A stretch of 64,000 nt of DNA from Haloarcula sp. H-GB4 (GCF_030848575.1 NZ_JAVDDX010000002.1:1240001-1304000), one strand, 5' to 3'; positions 1 to 9,691 are shown, counted from the first letter of the stretch. The notes: a model not told the origin generated them from the sequence alone. Program-made: numbers and translations.

Positions 1-308
1 TTTTCTACGGTCTTGGGGCAGTGCAGGACGCGGAACTCATGTTCTACGACCAAGACCGGACCGAATACGACTCACTGACTTTCGACGAACCGCTTGAGGT
101 CGCCGCCTGCATGGGCAATATCTCGCATCTCGATGGGGAGCGGTTCGCCCATACCCACGCCGTCCTCTCACGGCCCGACGGCGAGGCAGTCGCCGGCCAC
201 CTGAACGCCGGTACCGTCTGGGCGGGTGAACTGTACGTCCGCGGGTTCGATACAGAACTCCGGCGGGAGCACGACGAGCCGACCGACCTGGACCTCTGGA
301 ATATCTAA
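1..308 (+). CDS. PPC/DUF296-domain DNA-binding protein, C-terminal part (start outside window)
   Basis: The frame is already open at base 3, so the true start lies upstream of the window; the GTG at 21 is probably internal. About 100 C-terminal residues are visible. The stretch GNISHLDGERFAHTHAVLS followed by GHLNAGTVWAGELYV is the signature of the PPC (plants and prokaryotes conserved, DUF296) fold, a small trimeric domain found alone or fused to AT-hook proteins. The stop at 306-308 lies one base before the start of the PolD large subunit gene at 310, so the two are probably co-transcribed. The exact role of stand-alone archaeal PPC proteins is not established. The family call is fairly secure; function is open. 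Confidence 0.8.
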   Translation, partial: FYGLGAVQDAELMFYDQDRTEYDSLTFDEPLEVAACMGNISHLDGERFAHTHAVLSRPDGEAVAGHLNAGTVWAGELYVRGFDTELRREHDEPTDLDLWNI

Positions 309-309
309 G

Positions 310-3300
310 ATGCGGGAGGCCGACGAACAGTACTTCGAAACGCTCGAAACCCAGCTCGAAGCCGCCTTCGACGTCGCCGAGCGGGCCAAAGAGCGCGGTG
401 GCGACCCGAAGCCCGAAGTCGAGATTCCGACCGCTCGTGACATGGCCGACCGGGTCGAAAACATCCTCGGCATCGACGGCGTTGCCGAGCGAGTGCGGGA
501 ACTGGAGGGGCAGATGTCCCGCGAGGAGGCCGCGCTGGAACTGGTCGAGGACTTCGTCGAGGGGACTGTCGGCGACTACGACAGCCGCGAGGGGAAAGTT
601 GAGGGCGCGGTCCGGACTGCTGTTGCCCTGCTGACCGAGGGTGTCGTCGCCGCCCCGATCGAGGGCATCGACCGCGTGGAACTGCTGGAAAACGACGACG
701 GCACGGAGTTCATCAACGTCTACTACGCCGGCCCGATCCGCTCTGCCGGCGGGACTGCACAGGCCCTCTCGGTGCTGGTCGCCGACTACGCTCGTGCACT
801 GCTGGGCATCGACCAGTACAAGGCCCGCGAGGAGGAGATCGGCCGCTACGCCGAAGAGATCGACCTCTACGACAAGGACACCGGCCTCCAGTACTCGCCA
901 AAGGAGAAGGAGACGAAATTCATCGCCGAGCATATGCCGATCATGCTCGACGGCGAGGCAACTGGCGACGAAGAGGTGTCGGGCTATCGGGACCTCGAAC
1001 GGGTCGACTCGAACTCCCCGCGTGGCGGGATGTGTCTGGTACTGGCCGAAGGGATCGCGCTGAAAGCGCCGAAGATCCAGCGCTATACTCGGAACTTAGA
1101 CGAGGTCGACTGGCCGTGGCTGCAGGACCTCATCGATGGGACCATCGGCAAGGACGAAGACGGGCAGGAAGACGGCGCAGACGAGGCGAACGACGACGAC
1201 GGTGGCGATGGCGCGGACGACGACGGTGCGGACGACGCTGCCGAGCAGGCGGGACCGCCGCGGGTCGACCCCGCCGACAAATACCTCCGGGACCTCATCG
1301 CCGGCCGACCGGTGTTCTCCCACCCGTCGAAGGCGGGCGGGTTCCGGCTTCGCTACGGCCGGTCACGCAACCACGGCTTCGCAACCGCCGGCGTCCACCC
1401 GGCAACGATGCATCTCGTCGACGACTTCCTCGCGACCGGGACCCAGATCAAGACCGAGCGGCCGGGGAAAGCCGCCGGCGTCGTGCCGGTCGACACTATC
1501 GAGGGGCCGACCGTGCGCCTAGCCAACGGCGACGTGCGCCGCATCGACGATGCCGAAGAGGCACTGGCAGTCCGCAACGGCGTCGAAAAAATACTCGACC
1601 TGGGCGAGTACCTGGTCAACTACGGCGAGTTCGTCGAGAACAACCACCCACTCGCACCGGCCTCCTACACTGTCGAGTGGTGGGAGCAGGATCTTGACGC
1701 TGCCGGCGCGGACGTGCAGGCGATGCAGGATTCACCCCACATCGATCTCACGGACCCGAGCGCCGAGGAAGCCATCGAATGGGCAACCGAGTACGACGCC
1801 CCGCTGCACCCGAAATACACCTACCTCTGGCACGACGTAAGCGTCGACCAGATGTGTGCGCTCGCCGACGCCGTCGAGGACGCACAGGTCGCGCAGACCG
1901 ACGGCGCGTACGCCGACCCGGAGATGGACGGCACGGCGGGCGACGCACACAGCGACGACGGCGCGCTTATCCTTCCACGGAGCGACGCCGTCCAGCAGAC
2001 ACTGGAACACCTCCTCATCGAGCACACACAAGACGAGGACACGATTACGGTCACCGACTGGGTACCGCTGGTGCGGACACTCGGGTTCTCCCGGTCGCTG
2101 GAGCGCGACTGGGCACCGTCGGAACTCTCCGAGCACGCGCGGACCTACGGCGAGAGCGAGTCGGTCGACGCCATCGGCGTTGCCGAGGACGCCGAGCAAG
2201 AAGACGGCCAGAACGCCATCAAAGCGGTCAATGAGATCGCGCCGTTCCAGGTCCGAGAGCGTGCCCCGACCCGCATTGGCAACCGGATGGGTCGCCCCGA
2301 GAAATCAGAGCGTCGGGACCTCTCGCCGGCCGTCCACACACTCAGCCCCATCGGCGAGGCCGGCGGCGCACAGCGGGACGTTGCCAAGGCGACGAAACAC
2401 GCCGACGACATGAGCGACACGCCCGGCCGCGTCGAAGTGGAAGTAGCCCGGCGGCGCTGTCCCAGCTGCGGGAGCGAGACCCATCAGGCGAACTGTGCCG
2501 AATGCGGCGGGACCACCGAGCCGGTGTACGTCTGCCCCGACTGCGAAACCGAGGTCGAGCGCGACGAGTCCGGCCGCGCGGAGTGTTCCCGGTGTGAGAC
2601 GCTCGCCTCGCCGACCCAGTACAAGGTGCTCGACCTGCAGGAAGCGTATCGGGACGCCCTGCAGAACGTCGGCGAGCGCGAGACGGCCTTCGAGCAACTG
2701 AAAGCGGTCAAGGGGCTCACATCCGAGGAGAAAGTCCCGGAGCCGATGGAGAAGGGTATCCTCCGGGCGAAACACGACGTCTCGGCGTTCAAGGACGGCA
2801 CGGTCCGCTACGACATGACGGACCTTCCCGTGACGGCGGTCCGGGCCTCGGAACTGGACGTCTCCGCTGAGCGACTACGGGGACTGGGCTATACAGAGGA
2901 CATCCACGGCGACCCGCTAACCCACGAGGACCAACTGGTCGAGCTAAAGGTACAGGACATCGTCCTCTCAGACGGCGCGGCCGAGCATATGCTCCAGACC
3001 GCCCGCTTCGTTGACGACCTTCTAGAGCAGTACTACGGGCTGGAGCGGTTCTACGAGTTCGACGACCGCGAGGACCTCGTCGGCGAACTCGTATTCGGAA
3101 TGGCCCCCCACACCAGCGCGGCGACGGTCGGCCGCGTGGTCGGCTTCACCTCCGCCGCCGTCGGCTACGCGCATCCGTACTTCCACGCCGCCAAGCGACG
3201 GAACTGCTTCCATCCGGACACCCGGCTGTGGTACGAGGATGAGGGTGGCAACTGGGAATACGGCACCATCGAGGAACTGGTCGAAAACCGGCTGCACGAC

Positions 3301-4497
3301 CCCGAAGAAGACGACTTCGGGACGCTCGTGCAGGAACTGGACGGCGACCTCACCGTGTCGTCATTGGATGATGACGGTCCCTGTCGCCAGCCCGTGGACG
3401 CCGTCTCGAAACACCCCGCGCCGGACCACCTCGTCGAAGTAACCGTCGGTGACCGGACGCTCCGTGTCACGCCCGACCACACGATGCTCCGGGCCGGTCA
3501 AGATGGGATCGAGGAGGTCCCGGCCAGCGACCTGACTTCCGGTGACAATCTCCCCGCATACGACGGCGGCGAGACGACCACGATGACAGCACGCGGCGAA
3601 GCCTCGACGGAAGCCACTGACGGCGCAGCACCCACAGACACCGTCGAAGCTGTCGAGTACGTCGAAAGCGACATCGACCACGTCTACTGTCTCACGGTCG
3701 CCGACACGCACCGGGTTGCCGTCGAAGGGACCTACGTCGGCCAGTGCGATGGCGACGAGGACTGTGTGATGCTCCTGATGGACGGCCTGTTGAACTTCTC
3801 GAAGTCGTACCTGCCGAACCAGCGTGGCGGACAGATGGACGCCCCGCTGGTGATGTCATCGCGTATCGACCCCAGCGAAATCGACGATGAGGCCCACAAC
3901 ATGGACATCATGGACGCCTATCCCCGGGAGTTCTACGAGGCCACCCGCGAGATGAAAGACCCGACCGAGGTCGAGGACGTGATGAAAATCGCCGAGGAGA
4001 CGCTGGGGACCGACCGCGAATACACCGAGTTCCGCCACACCCACGACACGGCGAACATCGCCGCCGGGCCGGACCTCTCGGCGTACAAGACGCTCGGCTC
4101 GATGGAGGACAAGATGGACGCCCAACTGGAGATTTCTCGGAAACTGCGGGCCGTCGTCGAGAGCGACGTGGCCGAGCGCATCATCGAGTACCACTTCCTG
4201 CCAGACCTCATCGGGAACCTCCGGGCGTTCTCCAGACAGGAGGTCCGCTGTCTGGACTGCGGGGAATCGTTCCGCCGCGCGCCCCTGACCGGCGACTGCC
4301 GAGAGTGTGGCGGCCGCGTCAACCTCACCGTCCACGAGGGGTCGGTCAACAAGTACATCGACACGGCCATCCGCGTTGCCGACGAGTTCGGTGCCCGCGA
4401 CTACACGAAACAGCGGCTCAAAATACTGGAGCGGAAGATCGAGTCGGTGTTCGAGAACGACCACAACAAGCAGTCAGGTATCGCGGACTTCATGTGA
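310..4497 (+). CDS. polD2: DNA polymerase D large subunit (DP2) with an in-frame mini-intein
   Basis: Catalytic subunit of the archaeal replicative polymerase PolD; its partner, the DP1 exonuclease subunit, is encoded at about 21.0-22.6 kb. The start at 310 (MREADEQYF) directly follows the upstream stop; the open frame extends further upstream but overlaps that gene. The precursor is 1395 residues and about 1215 after splicing. Features in order: N-terminal DP2 domain; an Asp/Glu/Gly-rich insertion at about residues 283-315, typical halophilic loop material; a cysteine cluster (CPSCG..CAECGG..CPDC) near 717-760; KRRN just before the intein; CDGDEDC just after it, which contains the aspartates known to be catalytic in Pyrococcus PolD; and a C-terminal zinc motif (CLDCG..CRECGG) near 1315. 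Identity is very secure. Confidence 0.97.
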   Translation: MREADEQYFETLETQLEAAFDVAERAKERGGDPKPEVEIPTARDMADRVENILGIDGVAERVRELEGQMSREEAALELVEDFVEGTVGDYDSREGKVEGAVRTAVALLTEGVVAAPIEGIDRVELLENDDGTEFINVYYAGPIRSAGGTAQALSVLVADYARALLGIDQYKAREEEIGRYAEEIDLYDKDTGLQYSPKEKETKFIAEHMPIMLDGEATGDEEVSGYRDLERVDSNSPRGGMCLVLAEGIALKAPKIQRYTRNLDEVDWPWLQDLIDGTIGKDEDGQEDGADEANDDDGGDGADDDGADDAAEQAGPPRVDPADKYLRDLIAGRPVFSHPSKAGGFRLRYGRSRNHGFATAGVHPATMHLVDDFLATGTQIKTERPGKAAGVVPVDTIEGPTVRLANGDVRRIDDAEEALAVRNGVEKILDLGEYLVNYGEFVENNHPLAPASYTVEWWEQDLDAAGADVQAMQDSPHIDLTDPSAEEAIEWATEYDAPLHPKYTYLWHDVSVDQMCALADAVEDAQVAQTDGAYADPEMDGTAGDAHSDDGALILPRSDAVQQTLEHLLIEHTQDEDTITVTDWVPLVRTLGFSRSLERDWAPSELSEHARTYGESESVDAIGVAEDAEQEDGQNAIKAVNEIAPFQVRERAPTRIGNRMGRPEKSERRDLSPAVHTLSPIGEAGGAQRDVAKATKHADDMSDTPGRVEVEVARRRCPSCGSETHQANCAECGGTTEPVYVCPDCETEVERDESGRAECSRCETLASPTQYKVLDLQEAYRDALQNVGERETAFEQLKAVKGLTSEEKVPEPMEKGILRAKHDVSAFKDGTVRYDMTDLPVTAVRASELDVSAERLRGLGYTEDIHGDPLTHEDQLVELKVQDIVLSDGAAEHMLQTARFVDDLLEQYYGLERFYEFDDREDLVGELVFGMAPHTSAATVGRVVGFTSAAVGYAHPYFHAAKRRNCFHPDTRLWYEDEGGNWEYGTIEELVENRLHDPEEDDFGTLVQELDGDLTVSSLDDDGPCRQPVDAVSKHPAPDHLVEVTVGDRTLRVTPDHTMLRAGQDGIEEVPASDLTSGDNLPAYDGGETTTMTARGEASTEATDGAAPTDTVEAVEYVESDIDHVYCLTVADTHRVAVEGTYVGQCDGDEDCVMLLMDGLLNFSKSYLPNQRGGQMDAPLVMSSRIDPSEIDDEAHNMDIMDAYPREFYEATREMKDPTEVEDVMKIAEETLGTDREYTEFRHTHDTANIAAGPDLSAYKTLGSMEDKMDAQLEISRKLRAVVESDVAERIIEYHFLPDLIGNLRAFSRQEVRCLDCGESFRRAPLTGDCRECGGRVNLTVHEGSVNKYIDTAIRVADEFGARDYTKQRLKILERKIESVFENDHNKQSGIADFM
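3205..3744 (+). other. Mini-intein (180 residues) inside the PolD large subunit
   Basis: The in-frame insertion occupies residues 966-1145 of the precursor. It begins with Cys (CFHPDTRLW, block A), has a block B TPDHTML with the usual T-x-x-H pattern, and ends VEGTYVGQ before the extein Cys of CDGDED. At 180 residues it lacks room for a homing endonuclease and shows no LAGLIDADG motif. The last residue is Gln rather than the usual Asn, and the penultimate residue is Gly rather than His. The PolII intein of Pyrococcus abyssi is known to end in Gln and splice. It separates KRRN from the catalytic DGDED, so the polymerase should depend on splicing for activity. Confidence 0.93.
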
Positions 4498-4590
4498 GCG
4501 ACAACGGTCACCCGGATTTCTCAGGGTGACAGACGAACGCGTGACAGCCGTCCGACGGGTGTTTTTGCCTGTGGCGGTCCTGCTACGGGT

Positions 4591-4806
4591 ATGGCCTCGT
4601 CCCGCGATTCAGCGCCGTCGTTCGACTCCGGGGACCGGTCGGGGACCCCGTTACCGTCACCCCGGCAGACACCCAGTACGATCTATCAGATACAGATCGC
4701 GCTGTTGCGCTCACAGGTGGCCACGCTGGAAACCGCGCTCGAACAGGAACGGGAACACCGTCAGGCCGTCGTCGACCGGTACGAGCGCCTTCTCCACGGG
4801 GAATAA
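4591..4806 (+). CDS. Small conserved-looking coiled-coil protein, 71 residues
   Basis: Function not recognised. The first 30 residues are Ser/Pro-rich and probably disordered. From about residue 32 the sequence (IYQIQIALLRSQVATLETAL, then EQEREHRQAVVDRYERLL) is a charged heptad pattern expected of a coiled coil. It lies 90 nt downstream of the PolD large subunit gene on the same strand and converges on serA. Codon composition looks haloarchaeal, with G/C third positions, so I regard it as a real gene rather than a chance frame. It may be a short oligomerising or adaptor protein, but nothing in the sequence says for what. Confidence 0.65.
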   Translation: MASSRDSAPSFDSGDRSGTPLPSPRQTPSTIYQIQIALLRSQVATLETALEQEREHRQAVVDRYERLLHGE

Positions 4807-4838
4807 CCTGTACCCGACTGTCGGAAAATTCTGCTGTG

Positions 4839-6425
4839 TTACTCGTCGCCGAGTTCGACGTAGGTCGTTTCGATGATGCGGCTGTCACCGTTAAGCCGCT
4901 CGATGATCTCCTGTGGCGGCTGTTCGTCGAGGTTGTAGACAGACAGGGCCTCCCCGCCAATGGTCTCTCGGCCATTAAACATCCCGGCGATGTTGATGTC
5001 GGCCTCGCCCAGAACCGTCCCGATGAAGCCGATAGTGCCGGGCTCGTCGCGGTTGCGGACGACCAGCATGTGCCCGTGGGGCACCGCCTCGATTCGGTGG
5101 TCGTCGATACGGACGATACGGGGTTCCTCGCCGCCGAACTGGGTCCCACAGACGGAGACAGATTCCTCACCGTCCGAGACGGTGACAGTGATGAGGCTCT
5201 GGTAGTCTTCGGAGGTTCGGGTCTTGGACTCGGTCACATCGATGCCACGGTCCTTGGCAATCTGCGGGGCGTTGACGGCGTTGACCTGCAGGTCCGAGGG
5301 CGCGAACACACCCTTCAGCGCGCTGGCGGTGACGTACTCCACGTCTTCCTCAGCGATGTCGCCAGCGTAGGTGACCTGCACTTCGGACATATGGCCGCCG
5401 AACAGCTGGACTGCGATGCGACCAGCAGTGTCGGCGAGGTCGAGGTACGGCCCGACCTGTTTGAACGTCGCCTCGTCCAGCGACGGTGCGTTCAGGGCGT
5501 TGGCGACGGGTTGGCCGTTAGCTGCGGCGATGATCTGGTCGGCCGTGGAGGTAGCGACGTTCTCCTGTGCGGCCTCCGTCGACGCGCCCAGGTGGGGCGT
5601 GACGATGATGTCGTCAACATCGAGGAGCGGGCTGTCGTCTGGCAGGGGTTCTTCGCCGAACACGTCGAGTGCAGCGCCTTTCAGAACGCCGTCCTCGACA
5701 GCCTCAGCAAGGGCCGGCTCGTCGATGATGCCCCCGCGGGCGCAGTTGACGACGTAACCCCCGTCGAGCAGGGCGAGTTCGTCCTCGCCGATCATGTTCT
5801 CCGTCTCGGGGGTCAATGGCGTGTGGATCGTGATGAAGTCGGACTTGGCGAGACAGTCCTCGAGGTCGTCGACCAGCTCCGCGCCGAACTGGTCGGCGCG
5901 CTCCTGACTGATGTACGGGTCGAACGTGACGATGTCCATGCCGAGGCCGCCCAGCCGTTTGGCGACCTGCTGGCCGACGCGGCCGAAGCCGACGACGCCC
6001 AGGGTCTTGTTGTTGACTTCCGTGCCGAGGAACTCGCCTTTGGCCCACTCGCCGTTCTTGAGGCGGTCGTGGGCCTGCGGGATGGAGCGAGCGGTGGCAA
6101 ACGCCATCGCGACGGAGTGTTCGGCGGCGGCGCGGACGTTGCCTTCGGGGGCGTTGGCGACGATGACTCCGTGGTCGGTAGCGGCGTCGATGTCGATGTT
6201 GTCAACGCCGATACCGGCCCGGCCGACGATGATGAGGTCGGACGCGGCCGCAAACACTTCTTCAGTGACTTCGGTGCCCGAGCGGACAATAAGCGCGTTC
6301 GCGTCGGCCACCGCATCGAGGAGGGCGTCGCCCTCGACCTCGTAGGCTGTTTCGACGTCGTGGCCCGCCTCACGGAGTCGCGTGAGACCGGCGTCAGCGA
6401 TAGGGTCCGTAACGAGTACCTTCAT
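4839..6425 (-). CDS. serA: D-3-phosphoglycerate dehydrogenase
   Basis: First step of serine synthesis: NAD-dependent oxidation of 3-phosphoglycerate in the cytosol. The 528 residues match the long, ACT-containing form. Visible motifs: GRAGIGVDNID near residue 75, the Rossmann nucleotide loop GVVGFGRVGQQ near 143, HTPLTPET, VNCARGGIID with its conserved arginine near 235, and HLGAST containing the catalytic His near 280. A middle substrate-binding-type domain follows, then a C-terminal ACT domain (MLVVRNRDEPGTIGFIG) that binds serine for feedback control in relatives. A second serine gene, serB, lies about 19 kb away, so the pathway is not a single operon here. Start ATG at 6425. Confidence 0.96.
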   Translation of the reverse strand: MKVLVTDPIADAGLTRLREAGHDVETAYEVEGDALLDAVADANALIVRSGTEVTEEVFAAASDLIIVGRAGIGVDNIDIDAATDHGVIVANAPEGNVRAAAEHSVAMAFATARSIPQAHDRLKNGEWAKGEFLGTEVNNKTLGVVGFGRVGQQVAKRLGGLGMDIVTFDPYISQERADQFGAELVDDLEDCLAKSDFITIHTPLTPETENMIGEDELALLDGGYVVNCARGGIIDEPALAEAVEDGVLKGAALDVFGEEPLPDDSPLLDVDDIIVTPHLGASTEAAQENVATSTADQIIAAANGQPVANALNAPSLDEATFKQVGPYLDLADTAGRIAVQLFGGHMSEVQVTYAGDIAEEDVEYVTASALKGVFAPSDLQVNAVNAPQIAKDRGIDVTESKTRTSEDYQSLITVTVSDGEESVSVCGTQFGGEEPRIVRIDDHRIEAVPHGHMLVVRNRDEPGTIGFIGTVLGEADINIAGMFNGRETIGGEALSVYNLDEQPPQEIIERLNGDSRIIETTYVELGDE

Positions 6426-6571
6426 ACCGAATCGAACTTACTGGGGCGGCATAACGCTTGTTTTCTCCGTCCGAGCAACTGCGTACGGGGACTCAGCTCA
6501 GAGCAGCAGCGCCACTGGGACAGTATTGTCTCAGGTAGAGTCACCGAAAAAATGAACCGACAGATTGCGAC

Positions 6572-6739
6572 CTATCGCCAGGCCGGAAGCGAGGCAGCGT
6601 CCGCGAGTGGGGTTGTGAGATAGGCGTCATCTCGGGTCACGTCAGCGAGGATAAACTGGTCCGTTGGACCCTCTTCGACGGACGCCATGATGTCTCCGTC
6701 CGCAGCCATCTCAACCGGAGCGACAGTATCCGACTCCAT
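6572..6739 (-). CDS. Small acidic haloarchaeal protein, 55 residues
   Basis: Reads MESDTVAPVEMAADGDIM and continues to a stop at 6572. The frame stays open upstream, but the ATG at 6739 lies 27 nt from the centre of a clean TATA element, the spacing expected for a leaderless transcript, so I take that start. The composition is acidic and soluble with no membrane segment or cysteine motif. I believe similar short proteins are widespread in haloarchaea, but I cannot name a function. It is divergent from the CBS-domain gene downstream and separate from serA by 147 nt. Confidence 0.7.
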   Translation of the reverse strand: MESDTVAPVEMAADGDIMASVEEGPTDQFILADVTRDDAYLTTPLADAASLPAWR

Positions 6740-6760
6740 GCATGATAATATGTAACAACC

Positions 6761-6770
6761 ATATAAAAAT
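6761..6770 (-). promoter_or_regulatory. TATA box of the 55-residue acidic protein gene
   Basis: On the minus strand this reads ATTTTTATAT, centred about 27 nt upstream of the ATG at 6739. That spacing places the transcript start at or next to the ATG, as in leaderless haloarchaeal genes. The gap 6740-7112 (373 nt) contains nothing else I can support as a gene; a second AT-rich box (CTTATATTTC, about 6879-6888, plus strand) could serve the CBS gene or an unrecognised RNA. Confidence 0.65.
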
Positions 6771-7112
6771 TTAGCGAAACCCATAGAGGGGAACAGTATG
6801 ACCCAGACCCAACTGTCTGACAATAGTTCGTCTTTTGTCAAGACTGGGACAGAGTGGGCCATAGGACAGCACACATAGAGCCTTATATTTCAACCATCAG
6901 TACCTGTGTCCGGGTTTTTGTTCAAGCCCAGATACGAGAGGTCGATATGGCAGAAGACGTAGTTGTTTCCGAGGCGGTGCGGTCGTTCGGTTTCGAAGAT
7001 AGCGCCTGTACGTCAATCAAGGATAACCGATGGCCGCCGAGCGTGCCACCTGAATGTCGAAAACGGACGGATGTTAAGGACTTAGTAGATGCGGGCAGGA
7101 AGTTCTGGCAGT

Positions 7113-7958
7113 ATGAACGTCGCAGACGCTATGACGCCACGCTCGGAGGTTGTCACGGTTACTATTCCTGGTACCCGTGATGACGCACTGGAATACCTCC
7201 AGGAGCAGGCTTTCTCGTCGGTCCCGGTTATCAAGGAGACCGACGACGGCGAGGAGTTCAGAGGGATTATTTCACGCGATGCGCTCATCGAGAGTCCCGA
7301 CGAGGACCAGCTCGCGATCCTCGTGGAAGAAGTACCGACAATCAGCGGAGACACGTCCATCGAGGCCGCCGCACAGATGATGGTTGAGGACGGCGAGCGA
7401 CGCCTCCCCATCGTCGATGGCCAACTCAAAGGAATCATCACGGTGACCGATGTGATTCGGTCCATCGCCAACGGCGACGTCGATGGCGGCGAGATCGTCG
7501 ACGAACTTGCCAACCGCGACATCAACTGCGTGTACGAGGGCACGCCGCTGACTGTCGCTGAACGGGAGCTTTCCCATGCGAACGTCCCCTACGGTATCGT
7601 GCTCGGCGACGACGGCGATATGTCGGGGATGCTCACCGAGGTCGACATCATCGCGGTCGCCCGCGTCGTCGAGGGCGAGGACGACACCGGCGACTCCATC
7701 GCCAACCAAGACGACGACTGGGCCTGGGAAGGGATCAAAGCCGTCGGCGGACGGTATATGCCCACCCGTAACGTCGAACTCCCGGCTGAGCCCGTCCGCG
7801 AGTTCATGACCGCCGACGTCGTGACGGTGAACAAGCGCCGCACCGCTGAGGAGGCGGCACAGCTGATGATCGAGCACGACATCGAGCAGATCCCGCTGCT
7901 GTCTGGTGACGAACTCACCGGCATCGTACGGGATATCGACCTGCTGCGAGGCCTATGA
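7113..7958 (+). CDS. Four-CBS-domain protein
   Basis: 281 residues made almost entirely of CBS motifs: MNVADAMTPRSEVVTV at the start, a second near residues 80-130, a third near 145-190 and a fourth (FMTADVVTVNKRRTAEEAA) near 220-280. Tandem CBS pairs form Bateman modules that sense adenine nucleotides in known proteins; here no enzyme or transporter domain is attached, so the partner is unknown. I place the start at 7113 because MxxADAMTP is the usual beginning of such proteins, although the frame opens 24 nt earlier. The stop overlaps the start of glyS by 4 nt, indicating co-transcription and perhaps a regulatory link to translation. Confidence 0.9.
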   Translation: MNVADAMTPRSEVVTVTIPGTRDDALEYLQEQAFSSVPVIKETDDGEEFRGIISRDALIESPDEDQLAILVEEVPTISGDTSIEAAAQMMVEDGERRLPIVDGQLKGIITVTDVIRSIANGDVDGGEIVDELANRDINCVYEGTPLTVAERELSHANVPYGIVLGDDGDMSGMLTEVDIIAVARVVEGEDDTGDSIANQDDDWAWEGIKAVGGRYMPTRNVELPAEPVREFMTADVVTVNKRRTAEEAAQLMIEHDIEQIPLLSGDELTGIVRDIDLLRGL

Positions 7959-9691
7959 GCGAAGGCGAACGACTTACCGAGCTGGCCAAGCGTCGCGGCT
8001 TCTACTTCCCCTCTTCGAGCGCCTACGGCGGGGCGGCGGGCTTCTGGACCTACGGGCCACAGGGCGCTGCGCTGAAATCAAACATCGAGGACGCCTGGCG
8101 GGACCGCTACGTCGTCAAGGAAGGCCACCAAGAGATCTCCGCGCCCGACGTGATGCCCGAACCCGTCTTCGAAGCGTCTGGGCATCTCGACGGCTTCGAC
8201 GACATGATCGTCGAGTGCGGCGAGTGTGGCGCGACCCACCGCGCGGACCACCTCGTCGAGGACAACACGGACATCGAGGAGGCCGAGTCACTTCCCAACG
8301 AGGAGGTAATGGACCTCATCGCCGACCACGGCATCGAATGTCCCTCCTGTTACACGTCCCTAGCCGACCAGCCGGTCGACAACTTCAACCTGATGTTCGA
8401 GACCAACATCGGCCCAGGGTCATCGTCACCGGGCTATCTCCGCCCGGAGACCGCACAGGGCATCTTCGTCGAGTTCCCACAGCTCTCCGAGTACGCCCGG
8501 AATCAGCTCCCCTTCGGCGTCGCCCAGATCGGGAAGGCCTACCGGAACGAGATCTCACCCCGGAAATCGCTCGTCCGCGTCCGGGAGTTCACCCAGGCCG
8601 AACTCGAACACTTCATCGACCCCGAGGAAGACGAACCGCCGCTTGACGAAGTGGCTGGCGTGACACTGCCGCTGTACTCCGCCACCGAACAACAGGCAGA
8701 GGACGGCGGTCAGCGCGAACTCACCGTTCGCGAGGCCGTCGACGAGGGCGTCGTCGAAAGTGAGTGGGTCGCCTACTACCTGGGCGTCTCCAAGGAGTGG
8801 TACGAGCGCATCGGCGTCGACATGGACCGCTTCCGCTACCGCCAGCACCTCGCGGGCGAGCGCGCTCACTACGCCTCTGACTGCTGGGACGCAGAGAGCG
8901 AGGTCGACGGCGACTGGATCGAGATCACCGGGTTCGCCTACCGGGGCGACTACGACCTCTCGAAACACGCCAAGCACTCCGGCGAGGACTACACCGTCTT
9001 CAAGCAGTACGACGAACCGATCACCGCCGAACGGGCGACCGTCGACCCCGACATGAGCTACCTCGGGCCGGAGTTCGGCGGGTCGGCCGGCGCGGTCGCC
9101 GACGCGCTCGAAGCGCTAGCCGAGCGGAATCCGGACGCCTTCGACGGCGACGAGGTCACCGTCGAGGTCGACGGTGAGTCCCACACTGTTCCTGTCGACA
9201 AGACGAACTTCAGCGTCGACGAGGTCACCGAGAACGGCGAGCACATCCGCCCGCACGTCGTCGAACCCTCTTTCGGCGTGAGCCGCATCATCTACACCGT
9301 CCTCGCACATTCCTACGAGACCGACGAGGTCGACGGCGAGGAGCGGGCATACCTCGACCTCCCGCCGGAGCAGGCACCGACGACGGTCGGCGTCTTCCCG
9401 CTGATGGACAAGGACGGGATGGCCGACCTCGCCACCGACATCGCCGAGGACCTCCGAACCGCCGGCCTCTCGGTCACCTACGACGATTCCGGTGCCATCG
9501 GACGGCGCTACCGCCGACAGGACGAGGTCGGCACGCCCTACTGCGTCACTGTGGACTACGAGAGCTTAGAGGACAACGAGGTCACGGTGCGCGAACGAGA
9601 CACGACCGAGCAGAAGCGCCTCCCCATCGACGGGCTCGCCGACCGGCTCGAACGGCTGGCAAGCGGCGAGCTAACCTTCGACGACCTGTAG
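7955..9691 (+). CDS. glyS: Glycyl-tRNA synthetase
   Basis: Class II aminoacyl-tRNA synthetase charging tRNA-Gly, 578 residues, the length expected for the homodimeric archaeal/eukaryotic type. Motifs: GFWTYGPQGAALK near the N-terminus; FNLMFETNIGPG and YLRPETAQGIFVEF near residues 145-175; GKAYRNEISPR (motif 2) near 190; and VVEPSFGVSRIIY (motif 3) near 430. A Cys pair pattern (CGECG..CPSC) in the insertion near residues 88-135 looks like a zinc site. The C-terminal anticodon-binding domain begins at about 470. The gene overlaps the CBS gene by 4 nt and is followed without a gap by a membrane protein gene. Confidence 0.97.
   Translation: MSEGERLTELAKRRGFYFPSSSAYGGAAGFWTYGPQGAALKSNIEDAWRDRYVVKEGHQEISAPDVMPEPVFEASGHLDGFDDMIVECGECGATHRADHLVEDNTDIEEAESLPNEEVMDLIADHGIECPSCYTSLADQPVDNFNLMFETNIGPGSSSPGYLRPETAQGIFVEFPQLSEYARNQLPFGVAQIGKAYRNEISPRKSLVRVREFTQAELEHFIDPEEDEPPLDEVAGVTLPLYSATEQQAEDGGQRELTVREAVDEGVVESEWVAYYLGVSKEWYERIGVDMDRFRYRQHLAGERAHYASDCWDAESEVDGDWIEITGFAYRGDYDLSKHAKHSGEDYTVFKQYDEPITAERATVDPDMSYLGPEFGGSAGAVADALEALAERNPDAFDGDEVTVEVDGESHTVPVDKTNFSVDEVTENGEHIRPHVVEPSFGVSRIIYTVLAHSYETDEVDGEERAYLDLPPEQAPTTVGVFPLMDKDGMADLATDIAEDLRTAGLSVTYDDSGAIGRRYRRQDEVGTPYCVTVDYESLEDNEVTVRERDTTEQKRLPIDGLADRLERLASGELTFDDL

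Noticed and set aside
4836-6623. 595-codon open frame opposite serA
   Set aside because: Mirror of the serA codons with no motif of its own.
6854-7180. 108-codon frame, or a shorter one from ATG 6946, upstream of the CBS gene
   Set aside because: Its 3' part runs into the CBS gene in another frame, the composition is not acidic, and no motif or clear start signal supports it.
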